64,000 nt of DNA from Brasenia schreberi (Eukaryota > Streptophyta > Magnoliopsida > Nymphaeales > Cabombaceae). Positions 45,772-57,029 of this stretch are shown piece by piece. The notes under the pieces were generated by a model. It was not told the DNA's origin and ran no database searches. It worked only from the letters and a program-made list of their open reading frames with translations. Within the stretch, counting starts at the first letter, position 1. Each line of letters opens with the position of its first letter. Position numbers and translations under genes: made by a program. Where the stretch lies: positions 12,143,501-12,207,500 of the forward strand of contig JAYKKT010000079.1 of the NCBI GenBank assembly GCA_036023115.1. Reading direction: 5' to 3'.

Positions 45772-46702
45772 CCCCCCCCACCCCTTGGTGGCAGGTTTCA
45801 TCACCAAGCCGCCTCACCCATCCCAGCCAGGTCCTCCACTTCCCCAAGCTCAGCCACCTGCTCCACTTGCTCCACCTGCTCCACGTCCCACCACCACCTG
45901 CACCACCACCTACACCATCACCTTCCAGCCGAACTCCACCACCTACACAACTCCTTTCCAGTCGAGCGCCACCCTCTTTTCATCCGGTAAGTCCCCTACA
46001 CCCTACTTTGCTACCTCTTCACTCCCTCTCCACTCTCAACCACCTAATCCACTCCCCTATCATGCTAACACTAGCCCGTCCACCTGCTGCCACCACCCCC
46101 ACTTAGCCGAACCCCTAGCACCCTAACTACCTGCCACCACGAAACTCCCTTAGTCGGCCATTTCCTTCCCTTACATCACTCCCAGCCGCCCTAGCAAACC
46201 GCCAACCTTAGGTGCTCCCAATCGGTCTTCCTTTGAGCTTCCCTTAGTGCCATCCTCCCTTAGTGACCCTACTTAGGTCCTTTAACCCAATACACCAAAG
46301 ACAGCCCTTTGCTAGTAGCCGGCCACCTTCAAGGCGCCTCTTCCGCGCGCCAAGAACACTCGGCCAGCACCTCTTGCTGTTCACCCTCACGGAGCTCCCT
46401 TTTGCAGCCCAAGGCGAAGGCCAAGCCCACACTCAAGCAAGGCATCTTCGGACCAGCTATTAGTAAGTGCCTAACTCGGTCTTTAGTTGTATACTTGCTT
46501 GAGATTCAATTTGATACGGGGTTGTAATAACGGAGCATCGTCTCCCCCCGCTTGTAATAACGTGGCTTGGCACACCCACACACGTGCACTCTCTTAGTTG
46601 TGCACGATTTTGAACACACACGGGCCTAATCAGCCCCTAATACATAAATATATATATATATACTTTGATTTTGTAGGGTTTTGCTTAAGTTGGGTGCGTT
46701 GT

Positions 46703-47200
46703 CTTTCTATTCAAGCACTCACACACATTGAGCCTTCGCTCTTATTTAAAAGACCCAAGTAAGGGTCGACCTATACTATTTGGGTTTCATTTCATGTCGT
46801 GTGTGTAAGTCTTTCAATTCAAGCACTCTCACACACATTGAGCCTTCGCTCTTATTTGAAAGACCCAAGTAAGGGCCGACCTATACTATTTGGGTTTCAT
46901 TTCATGTCGTGTGTGTAAGTCTTTCAATTCAAGCACTCTCACACACATTGAGCTTTCGCTCTTATTTGAAAGACCCAAGTAAGGGCTGACCTATACTATT
47001 TGGGTTTCATTTCATGTCATGTGTGTAAGTCTTTCAATTCAAGCACTCTCACACACATTGAGCTTTCGCTCTTATTTGAAAGACCCAAGTAAGGGCCGAC
47101 CTATACTATTTGGGTTTCATTTCATGTCGTGTGTGTAAGTCTTTCAATTCAAGCACGCACCCACATTGAGCCTTCGCTCTTATTTGCAAGACCCGAGTAA
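46703..47200 (+). repeat. 110-bp tandem repeat in E7 5' LTR
   Basis: Units start at 46703, 46811, 46921, 47031 and 47141, giving a period of 110 bp (first step 108). Adjacent units are nearly identical, including the TTTGGGTTTCATTTCATGTC and ACACACATTGAG boxes. The last unit is partial. Confidence 0.9.
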
Positions 47201-47689
47201 GGGCTCATATACATACTCTATATACATATCTCCCTTCGGCATTTATATTTCAAGTCATTTCCCTTCGGTTATTTCCCTTCGATTATTTCCCTTCGGTATT
47301 GTCTTTACATTTCAGGTTTCCCCTTTGGAGTAGCATGAGTTTGCATTGCATCTACGCCATACCACGAGGTAGGACGCATATTGCATCAAAGCAAGCCCCG
47401 CTCGAATTCGCCCATGTAGTGGAGTATTCATAACACACAAACTAGGTGGCCCAAAAAGGGATAAAAGGAAAGACTTAGGCACGTGCAAATCCACATGATC
47501 TAAAATATGCAACCGCATCTAAAAGACCCGAATTAGACACCTCGAACCGCTTCGTAGACTTTCTATCCCAAAAACTTGATTTTTGCAAAGCGTACAGACT
47601 GACCCTTGCGCATCGGTACAAGAAGGTCTCCGACGACAAGAGCTCACTTGCTCACAGTCGCCACGATTAAAAGTCAGTTTTACATCTTC

Positions 47690-47709
47690 GCTAGCTTAGG
47701 TAAGCTAGC
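47690..47709 (+). repeat. U5 palindrome of E7 5' LTR
   Basis: GCTAGCTTA-GG-TAAGCTAGC, perfect 9-bp arms with a 2-nt centre, about 100 nt before the LTR end. It lies in the leader of the genomic RNA, next to the PBS. A leader RNA structure or dimerisation element is a possible role. Confidence 0.7.
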
Positions 47710-47815
47710 TAGCACGCCCTGTTTGTATAAATAGGCCTTAGACGCACGAGAGGATCCACTCCAAGCCCAGAAAAGGCAGGGGAGGCGTGGGGATTTTTCG
47801 CGCGTCTACAGAGAT

Positions 47816-47833
47816 TGGCACGCCCGGTGGGAC
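47816..47833 (+). other. E7 primer-binding site
   Basis: TGGCACGCCCGGTGGGAC, five bases after the LTR end at 47810. Confidence 0.85.
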
Positions 47834-47952
47834 GTGAGCCTTTCAAAAATCGAGTTTTTAAGGTAGAAGTTTTGCGAAAATTTTGTTAAAAAGGTGTCAT
47901 TTTAACTTGTTTTCTTTGCTTGTACTAGACATTTTGAAAAACCTTGAAAAGC

Positions 47953-50814
47953 ACGTCAAAATCCAATCCAAGTGAAGTGTCGAGCCAAGGCTCATGCGCA
48001 TCAAGTTCTCACTCTAGGAGGATTTTCAAAAACAAAATAAAACTAGATGAGATCGAGGACTTGAGAAGGGAGTTTGAGGCCAAAATCGATGCTCTCAGCC
48101 AAGAGGCTTAAGTAGGCGATTCATGTTCATCAAATGGTGAACAAAGGCCTAAAAAGAAATCTGAAAAACCTCGTAAGCACAAAGAGGCCTTCGTAATGGA
48201 AGGCAACCAATACCACGAATCCTTCACACAAAAGGACCGTAAAGCCCTACAACAGTTGCTGAAAGGGCAGAATAAAGAGAACAGAAGCTACGCCCTGTCT
48301 GATTTCCTTCCTATGGATTACGAAACAGACAGTGACGATGAGATACCGAACTTCCATCGGTATGATGGCATGGGAGACCCTAGGTCTCACTTGCAGCTTT
48401 TCTCACGTCGAGCCCATAAGAATAAAAAGGACTCGATAAAATGGGTGTATTGGTTTCCTTTATCCCTTAAAGGCACAGCTGCCAAATGGCTGGCTTCCTA
48501 TGACTTAAGCCAGTTCGCTACTTTTGAAGAGTTAGCGAATTGCTTCATGCAAAGATTTGCACACAACGTAGAAGTCATGCCGACTCTGAATACCTTAAGG
48601 GATACAAAGCAAGGCATGAACGAAGACGTGCATGCCTTCATTATAAGATGGAGGTCGCTTTTTGGCCAAGTGCGAGAGCCCATGAGGTGCAGTCATGCTC
48701 ATCCTGGATAACTTTAAAAGCGAGTTAAAAACCCTTCTCTCACTCCATGAGATCTCAACTTTCCATAAGTTGATCAAAAAGGCCTCCCTTTTCGAAACAA
48801 ACTTGCGAAAAGGGACATACGATCACTTATGGAAAGGAAGTGCCGTTCCAAAAACCCGCTTGGAAAAGCCCATCACATATGGGCTACCCACGATGGACAA
48901 AGGGGCAAAGCCCCATAAAATCGCCAATGTCCGGGTGGATCCAGGCGTGGCAAGCACTTCCAAAAATTTTGAAAAGATAGAAAATAAGAGGGAGCGAAAT
49001 TTTCAAAAACCGGTTGAAAAACGGGAGTACACTCCGCTGGGGCAACCTGTGTCGGAGGTCCTAGACCTCCTACTTGCCCAGGGCATGATAGAACTCTCTG
49101 AAATCCCCGAAGGAGTCACTTCCAAAGGGGGGTATTTAAACCGATTTTGTAAGTATCATCGGCTCAAAGGCCATGATACCAAACGCTGCTTCTCCCTCTT
49201 AAATAAAATTGAGAACTTGATAGCAGAAGGCCGGCTCCAGGTCACTGCGGAACCTGAGCCACCTCAAGCTATCTTCAAGGAACCCTTTCCCAAACACGCC
49301 AGTGGCAGTAGGAAAGGAAAGGAGGTATGTACCCTCACCATTTCCAAGGAATTAGCGCAAAAACCAGAACCTGGTCGACCCACTTATGCGCCCATTCTTG
49401 TACTATACAAGAAACCCGCCCAAGTCGTCATTCGGGGACCACCAAAAGTGGAATCCCCGGTAAAACCAGTTTTGAAAACCCAAGGTTCTCCTCAGCTCAT
49501 CCTTAGAGCCAAAATTAGCGCGAACCCTAGGTTGGTCGTGGGGGAAGTCACTAGATCCGGGAGGATCTATCAACCCCCACACCTTCAAGGTGCTCAAAAG
49601 GTGGTCAGTGTGCCTGGCCCTCAAAAGCATGTATCCCTAGTGTTCTGCCAAAAGCAGATAAGGACAAAGTCATCCTAAATCCTTATGACTTCGAAAACCA
49701 CCTTTCAAAGATTCCTATTCACATGTCTATCCTAGAGCTTATAAAAACTTCGCCTAGGCATAGATTTGTATTAGAGAAAATTCTAGAAAGGGCCAAGGTT
49801 GATTCGAACATGAGTCCGGAATCCTTGTCTGCCCAAGTGGCTTTGTTAGGAGCAAAATCGCCCATCACTTTCTCGGAAGATGATGTAGAAAGACCCTACG
49901 AAACCCATAACTAGGCCCTGCATATCGAGGTGGTTCTAAACAACCACTCTCTGGACAGGTGCCTAGTCGATGGTGGAGGAGGGCTCAACATCCTTCCACT
50001 TCATGTGGCGTACAAAATCGGAGTCACCTTGACTTCAGTGAACCTAAGCCCCATCGTTATCACTGGATACGATGGGAATGCGTCTAGACCTTTAGGATCC
50101 ATCGAACTCCCAATGGAAACGGGAGGGATCGAATATACGGGGGTGTTCAATGTCTTAGACATCCACCCCCATTATAACCTGTTGCTGGGAAGACCCTGGA
50201 TACACAGTTTGTGCGCTGTGCCATCTACCTTCCACAGGTGTGTTAAGATCCCTTTTAGGGACCAGGTCGTTGTAATCCTAGGTGAGAGTCACCCACAGCT
50301 TCAGGGGATCATAAACTCCCCTTGTTTATCAAGCTCCCAGGCCCATGAGGCTAACCTGGGGCAAATTATGGTTGAGCCACCTCGGCTCGTGTTGAACAAC
50401 CCTAGGAAGGTTGTATGTGTGAAAGGGCCACCCAAAGCAGGCCCCCTCCCGACTCTAATCCTTCTAGGAAAACCCAAGCGTTTCCTATTTCCAAAGCCCC
50501 TGGACAAGAGGCCATATGAGCACAATATGGACGATAGCATGTTCCAGGACCACGACTTGTATCCAACTTTTTCAAAAAACAAAAAGTCATGGAACATGTT
50601 GTTGAACATGGGCTACACGCCCTACAAGAGTCTAGGGGCACAGAACCAGGGTCTCCCAAAGTCCATCCTTCCTAGGGCCAATGCAAGCCGATATAGGATC
50701 GGCTATACTCCCCGAATACCGCCGGAGCCACCCCTTGTGACCACCTGGGTCAAGGGTGCCCCGGAGCCTGTCTTAGAAGAGACCTACGATTTAGATCTCC
50801 TATTCCGAGTCTAA
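47953..50814 (+). pseudogene. E7 gag-protease, broken, start codon lost
   Basis: The gag start is ACG at 47953 where E3 has ATG. The frame then matches E3 (SKSNPSEVSSQGSCAS) to a TAA at 48109 (AAA changed). Capsid-like motifs are 48196-48711; an 8-nt deletion near 48685 shifts the frame; a second open part is 48695-49678, with the CHHC element FCKYHRLKGHDTKRC. One lost C near 49620 shifts it again. A TAG at 49912 (CAG) precedes a clean stretch 49930-50814 with the protease box LVDGGGGLNILPLHV, GRPWIHSL with the Trp intact, and the end LLFRV-TAA. The last 178 codons lie in the predicted intron. Confidence 0.9.
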
Positions 50815-50837
50815 CCCGTAGTGTTTTCCCTTTGTAG
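50282..50837 (+). other. Predicted retained intron at E7 pro/RT boundary (556 nt)
   Basis: Donor CTAG/GTGAGAG, CTAAC branch-like box containing the gag-pro TAA, acceptor TTTCCCTTTGTAG/GT. Splicing restores ATC CTA G-GT ATG, so gag-pro enters pol in frame. The length is identical to that in E3 and E5. Confidence 0.72.
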
Positions 50838-50839
50838 GT

Positions 50840-53800
50840 ATGACGGAAGATCCCTTTTATAAAAATACAAAAACATTTGAAAAGCTTAAAATCAAAAAAA
50901 TCGAAAAACAAGAAAAACCAAAAACAATGGAAAAATAAAAACTCGAAAAAAGAGTGCTTTGTATAGTTCCCAAAGTTCTTGTTTTACAAAAACCCAAAAA
51001 AATAAAAAATTTGGAAAATACCAAAAAGATTTTGAATATAGCTGCTCCTGGTAGGACTTTGGCAAAAGAAAAGGATTTTGAAAGAAACGTCGTCTGCATA
51101 GCCAGACCAAAAATTTCGAAATCACTTGAAAATCCAAGTACAAAACCAGGTCATTTTGAAAACCACGCATCAAATTCCCTCGGGTCTATAGCCCACGAGA
51201 ATGATCAAAGCGCAGAAGTGGATCCCCTTGAGGAAGATCCCACTTTTGAGCTCCCAGAATTTCATAAGATTCTCGATTTTGAAAGACCTTTCCAATCAGT
51301 AGGAGGAGATTTCATACAAGTGAACCTAGGGGATGATTCCAATCCCAAAACCATCAAAATAGGCGCATGCTTGCATGAAACTGAAAGGTTAGCATTCATT
51401 GCAATTCTACGAACCTATTTAGATGTGTTTGCATGGACGTATGAAGACATGTCCGGCATAGATCCCAACATTGTCGAACATTGTCTTCCCTTAGATGCAG
51501 GTGTAAAACCCATAATGCAGAAGCTTAGGAAAATACACCCGAATGTGCACACGCAAGTCAAAGAGGGTTTAGAAGATCTACTAAAAGCCGGATTTATAAA
51601 ACCCATTGCGTATTCTGATTGGTTATCAAATATCGTTGTGGTTCAAACAACCAATGAGAAAATTTGAATATGCATCGATTTCAGAAACCTGAATAAAGCC
51701 ACTCCTAAGGATAATTATCCTTTACCAAACATAGATTTGATAGTCGATAGTACTGCAAATCATGAAATGTTTTCATTTATGGATGGCTATTCAGGCTATA
51801 ATCAAATCAAACTAAGCCCACGAGATCAGGGTAAGACCGCCTTCACAACCCCATGGGGCACGTACTGCTATACAGTCATGCCCTTTGGTTTGAAAAATGT
51901 CGGTGCAACATACTAACGAGCCATGACCACGATCTTCCATGATCAAATTCATGAGCTTGTAGAAGTGTATGTAGATGATCTCTTGGCGAAATCCAAAACC
52001 CGATGCACCCATTTCGAATGTTTACAAAAGATTTTCGAAAGGCTTAGGCTTTACAAAGTAAAGCTAAACCCTCAAAAATGTGTGTTCGGGATAGAATCAG
52101 GGAAGCTTCTAGGCTTTATGGTGAGCCAAAGGGGAATAGAAGTCGACCCCTCTAAGTGTCGAGCCATCATAGACATGGCTCCACCCTCCAATCTCACCCA
52201 AATCCGTAGCCTCCAGGGTCGTTTACAATCCGTTCGCCGATTCATATCGAATCTGGCCACTAGATGCGAACCCTTCAACAAACTATTGAGGAAGGGCACG
52301 AAATTCTTATGGGATAACGAATGCCAGAAGTCCTTCGAGAGACTGAAGGCATACTTGGTTAATCCCCCCGTTTTGAACCCTCCAAAGCAAGGAAAACCGC
52401 TTTTATTATACATCTCCGTGCATGCGAATGCTTTAGGAGCCCTGTTGGCTCAATACGAGGATGACATCCATAAGGAGTATGCCATCTACTATATTTCGAA
52501 AACTCTCTTGGCTTATGAACGAAATTATCAAGCCATGGAGAAAATGTGCTTGGCCCTAGTCTGGGCCTGCCAGAAATTCAGGCACTATTTCCTAGATCAT
52601 GAGATCTGGATAGTGTCCAAGCTTGATCCAATCAAGCACTTGTTCGAAAAACCCATTCTCACGGGTAGATTGGGCAAATGGCAACTCCTTCTAATGGAGT
52701 ATGATCTGAAATACCATCACCAGATCTCCATTAAGGGGCAAGCCCTAGCAGATTACGTGGCTGAATTCCCCTTAGAGGACGCATATCCCACTCTTGTCGA
52801 AATGCCTGATGAAGGCATATTGCAAAACCATTTTCAAAACCATATTTTGGCAAATTCTTTCGAAAACCAAGTGTGGAAGATGCACTTCGATGGGGCACGA
52901 AACCAACGAGGGGCTGGTGCTGGGGTCATCCTAATCTCCCCTGAAAAGGGTGAGATTCCCATAGCAATCCGCTTAGATTTCGAATGTTCCAACAACGTAT
53001 CCGAGTATGAAGCACTCATACAAGGCTTAAGGATTTCGAAAACTCTAGGGGCATCATGCATCGAGGTCTTTGGAGATTCGCTCCTTGTTATAAACCAGGT
53101 TTTGAAAATTTGGCAAGTACGTAATGAGAAACTACTTCCATATCACAAGTTGGCCACTCGATTGGTCCAGTCCTTCCAATCGTGTAAACTTACACACATA
53201 GGAAGGGAGGACAATGGCATCGCCGATGCCCTCTCCTCCTTGGGTTCAGCCCTGAAGGTCGATCTCATTTCAGGGACCAGATCTTTGGAAATATGGCATG
53301 CGCCCCACCCATCCACACACGACTTGGATATTTGCCAAAATAACCCAGAGTCTATTGAAAAACCTTGGTTTTATGACATCAAACAGTTTTTAGAAAATGG
53401 GGGATTCACCGAGGATGCCACATCCAAAGATAAGGCATTCATCCGTAAGATTTCGACCCGATACACCATTCTGGGTGGGGTCTTATACAAAAAAAGTTTT
53501 ACCGGCATTCTGCTTAGGTGTATCGACCTAGAGGAGGCTAGGATAGTGATGCACGAGTTCCACGATGGAGAATGTGGAGGTCATGTTAATGCCAACATGA
53601 TGGCAATGAAAATACTTAGAGGGGGCTATTTTTGGTCCACCCTAAAAAGGGATTGCCACGACCATGTTAGGAAGTGTCATCCATGTCAAGTACATGGGCA
53701 CGCCATTCTTATCCCATCATCTGCGTTGCATTCCGTGGTCAGCCCCTGGCCATTTACCATGTGGGCGTTTGACATCGTAGGCCCAATATTTCCAAAGGCC

Positions 53801-54613
53801 TCGAATGGGCATCGATTTATTTTAGCAGCCACGGAGTATTTCTCAAAGTGGGTGGAAGCCATTTCCCTAACCAATGTAACGGGGCAACATGTGGTGGCTT
53901 TCATCCGGAGGAATATCTTGGCTCGATTTGGGGTTCCACGAGACCTTGTGTCTGATAATGGCACCCCATTCAAGAACGAGCGGATGGTTAAGTTGTGCAA
54001 CATGTATGGCATAACTCACCACTTCTCCTCGCCCTACTACCCTCAAGGCAACGGCCAAGCCGAAGCCACAAACAAGACTCTCATTAGCATAATTGAGAAA
54101 ACCTTAGAGAAGGGTAGGACGTTGCATGAGAAGCTGGATGAAGCCTTATGGGCTTATAGGACTTCCATCCGGACTCCCACGAATGCCACACCATTCGAAT
54201 TGGTCTAAGGCACAAACGCCATTCTTCCCATTCATACTCAACTGCATTCATTTCATACATCCATTGCACTCGACCTCTCCCTAGAGACGCTTCAGCATGC
54301 TAGGATGGCCGAACTAGATTTGCTAGATGAGAGGCGACTCCTTGCCATGGATCATGCTCATGCATACCGGTAAAGGATAGCCCGACATTATAGCAAACAC
54401 ATGAGACCTCGCCACTTTGAAGTGGGAGATCTGGTCTTAAAAACCATCCATCAATGTGGCCCACACCCCCTGGGCAAGTGGCACCCCAACTGGGATGGAC
54501 CCTATGTTGTACGAGCAACCACTACGAACAATTCGTATTGGTTGATCGATGTAGAAGGTAGGAATTTAGCAGATCCTATCAATGTTCAATACTTAAAGAA
54601 GTATCATGTGTAG
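50840..54613 (+). pseudogene. E7 pol: RT, RNase H, aRNH, integrase; best preserved
   Basis: Starts ATG ACG GAA GAT at 50840. Stops: TAA 50936, TGA 51665 (CGA), TAA 51914 (CAA), TAA 54206, TAA 54371 (CAA). Between 51923 and 54208 lies a 761-codon open stretch. YVDD is at 51968-51979. Next come the RT thumb and the RNase H LYISVHANALGALLAQ (catalytic Asp absent; ERNYQAMEK and SKLDPIKHLF kept). The aRNH has FDGARNQ, SEYEAL, GDSLL and DNGIADAL. The integrase has GECGGHVNAN...CHPCQ, FTMWAFDIVGP, LVSDNGTPF and PQGNGQAEATNK, which supply the D, D and E. The C-terminal domain has FEVGDLVLK and WDGPYVV. Natural end YHV-TAG at 54613. Confidence 0.93.
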
Positions 54614-55745
54614 GATCTAGATTAAATTCCATTTTTCGAAAAATTTTAGGGATAGCTGCCCTGAGACATGTGAATAAGGTGCAAAGGCAAACTCGTGAGA
54701 CCCTGAGTGATAGAATTCGCACTTGTGAAAGAGTGGAGTCTTCAAAATCGTGGTTACATTTCAAAATCCTTCCTCTTACAAAGAAAGGCCTAGTTCAATA
54801 TAGCAAGATACTTGCAAGTAGTACGTGCTATTTCTAAATAGGCTGATCTGGAATGGATCGAGTGTAGGCTTGGGATAAGTCCTCCCCTCTTCTCTTCTAT
54901 TTCCAAAAGGAAAACAAAGGCCCAAAACAAAAGGGAATTTTCCATTCAAAGTCTCTTTCCAAAAGAAAGAAACCAGAATTTAAAAGAAAAATCGATTCTC
55001 TTATGAAAAAGAGGGATTAAAGAAAAAATACTCCCAAAGGGAGACCCTCGATGAAAAAAATGAAAAAGAGGCCAAAAAGCTCAAAAAGAGCAGTTTTCCG
55101 CCTTTTGTGCCTCAAACCACGGGACGCTTCAGAAGGGACCATGGTATCTCTTTCCCATCCCTGGCTTATCCCAAGCTGAAGCATGGTTCATTTCGAGGAA
55201 TCCTAAAGTAAAAATAGGATTTACTTACTTGAATTTCATCTTGTTTGAGAATTCGACGTTTCGAGTAAGGTGTAGGAATTTGAAATATGCCTTGTTTTCT
55301 TATAAAACCTCCGCTAGATAAGCGAGTGTTAAGACTCAAACAAGGGCAAGCACGAAGAGCTCGAGATCCTTAGGATCGAGGCTCACGACAGTTGTCCCTT
55401 TTGTAAATAGTTTTATAAATGAGTTTTGAAAACCGAACAGCGAACAACATAGGATTTTGCTCACTTGGAGCAGTAGGCCTTGTAAGTCTCTAGAGTTCGA
55501 CCACATAGGCCTTGGCACCACACCCATGTCATTTGCTTTCCATGCATGGTACTTGCATGAACATGATCCCATTTAGGACCAGATTCCATGTAAATCCCTT
55601 TGGCGTGATATCTCCTCCTACCAGAGTTTTAAATTGAGATTTTGTTAAAAGATTGGGGCGATCACATATTCTTCGTGGATAGATCTAGGGAGACATTGAA
55701 AGGGAGGTTTGTCATCTTTGCCCTTATCCAAATCGATTTGGACAA
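54614..55745 (+). other. E7 3' non-coding internal region
   Basis: About 1.13 kb aligned with the other copies, with no credible ORF. It is A-rich and purine-rich around 54960-55090, with CTCCC-AAA-GGGAG near 55031. It contains a short deletion near 55505 relative to E3. Confidence 0.7.
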
Positions 55746-55762
55746 GGCTAAAGAGGGGCATC
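55746..55762 (+). other. E7 polypurine tract
   Basis: GGCTAAAGAGGGGCATC directly before the 3' LTR. Confidence 0.85.
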
Positions 55763-57006
55763 TGTAAACACCCCGAAATCCCACGAATTTCTCAAATCCA
55801 TCTGGTTTTACAAAAGTAGCCCCAAAGGGCTATTTTGAGTCTGGAAACCCAGGAGCCTTCCAGACAACCCTGTACATATGTTTTAAACTTTGTATTTCAA
55901 AAACATACAATATGGCTTTTAAAACCTTTATAAAACATGTTTTGGAACCCCGAAGCAGCTTGGCCTAATCCAGACAGGACCAGGAGAGCTAAGAAGAGCC
56001 CGAAACCGGAGCACATGTCAAGCCCGGCACAACAACTCTTGTATCAAATTCACACCCCCAGGATCTCGAACGTCCAAGACCCTGTTATCATCGAAACCTT
56101 GTTTGAAGTCATCTCCGAAAGGTGAAAATAGAGGCGGACGATCATGTTGGCGAAGACCCAACGCAGACGGAGCACTGATGCTATCAGGCCCCGCACAAAC
56201 CGTTCATTTCGAATACAGCTTGAAGGAGTCAGAGTTCAGTTTGGATTGGATCTGGACCATATATATCCAGATCCCAATTCAAACCCATGTATGGACTTGG
56301 ATTTGGATTTGGATTCAAAAATCCAATCCGATATCCATATCCATGGCCCACATCACCTTCTCATAAATGGAGGTGGGGCCCACTTGAAATTCACGTGGGA
56401 TTATGGGCATGAGAGAGAGTGGGGGGGTGGATAAGATCAAGTGTGGTTGTAATTAAGCTTGACTTGTGTGTCAAGTTTGGGGTTAATCATGTGGGTTAGC
56501 CTAATTGAGTGGGTTTAAGCTTGTAATTAGCCAAAACCTAACCTAGGGCTGCACCAACATGATGTGGTTAAAGTCTATGGGCCATGAAAAGGGAGCTCCT
56601 TTACCTAAACCTAACCCAAAATACCTAATCCTAGCCTTCCACCCTAATCTGCCCCTAATCTGAACCTAATCACCTAACCTACTTCCCTAATCCCGGCCTA
56701 ATCCCAACATAATCACCTAACCCACTTCCCTAATCCTTCCCTAAACCTAGGTTAAATTCCCTAAACCTAGCCTAATCCTAGCCTAATCACCTAACCTAGC
56801 TCACTAAACTTCACCCTAGAACCCACCCACCTAACCAAACCCTAAACCCCTAAACCACCCCTAGCCCACAACCTACCCAAACCACTTGTATCTAAAATAT
56901 CTGTCCCTACCCTTTCCAGCCCACCTTATCATCATACCACCCTACCTAAACCACCTAACCACTACCCCAAACCCAGCCCTAACCGACCTACCCAGCCCTA
57001 AATAAA

Positions 57007-57029
57007 CCCCCCCCCCCCCCCCCCCCCCC
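57007..57029 (+). repeat. Poly(C) tract after mutated TATA box
   Basis: 23 C in a row where the 5' LTR has about nine C, an A and four C. Slippage expansion or a base-calling or assembly artefact are both possible. Confidence 0.8.

Larger units (their letters stand above)
44574..47810 (+). repeat. E7 5' LTR (3237 bp)
   Basis: TGTAAACA to CGTCTACA. U3 inverted repeat 45059-45085; CCTAA-rich block 45410-45640, which lacks about 48 bp with a telo-box that the 3' LTR keeps; TATATAAA at 45764-45771. It also has a GGTAAGT near 45984 and the conserved GTAAGT at 46463; tandem units 46703-47200; U5 palindrome 47690-47709. Confidence 0.93.

Noticed and set aside
45785..46126. Pro/Thr/Ser-rich ORFs of about 90-120 codons just after the TATA box in several LTRs (also 11133-11492, 22628-22987, 57030-57371 and minus copies 26188-26493, 35199-35480, 39402-39707)
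   Set aside because: They begin at GTG rather than ATG, overlap other open frames of the same C-rich DNA, and their sequences differ between LTR types. Lack of stops is explained by C-rich, T/A-poor composition.
46703..47200. Regular 110-bp repeats considered as a CRISPR-like array
   Set aside because: The whole unit is repeated with no unique spacers, and the context is a plant LTR.
56600..56880. CCTAA-rich block considered as an interstitial telomere
   Set aside because: Units are irregular and the block occupies the same place in every LTR, so it belongs to the retrotransposon.
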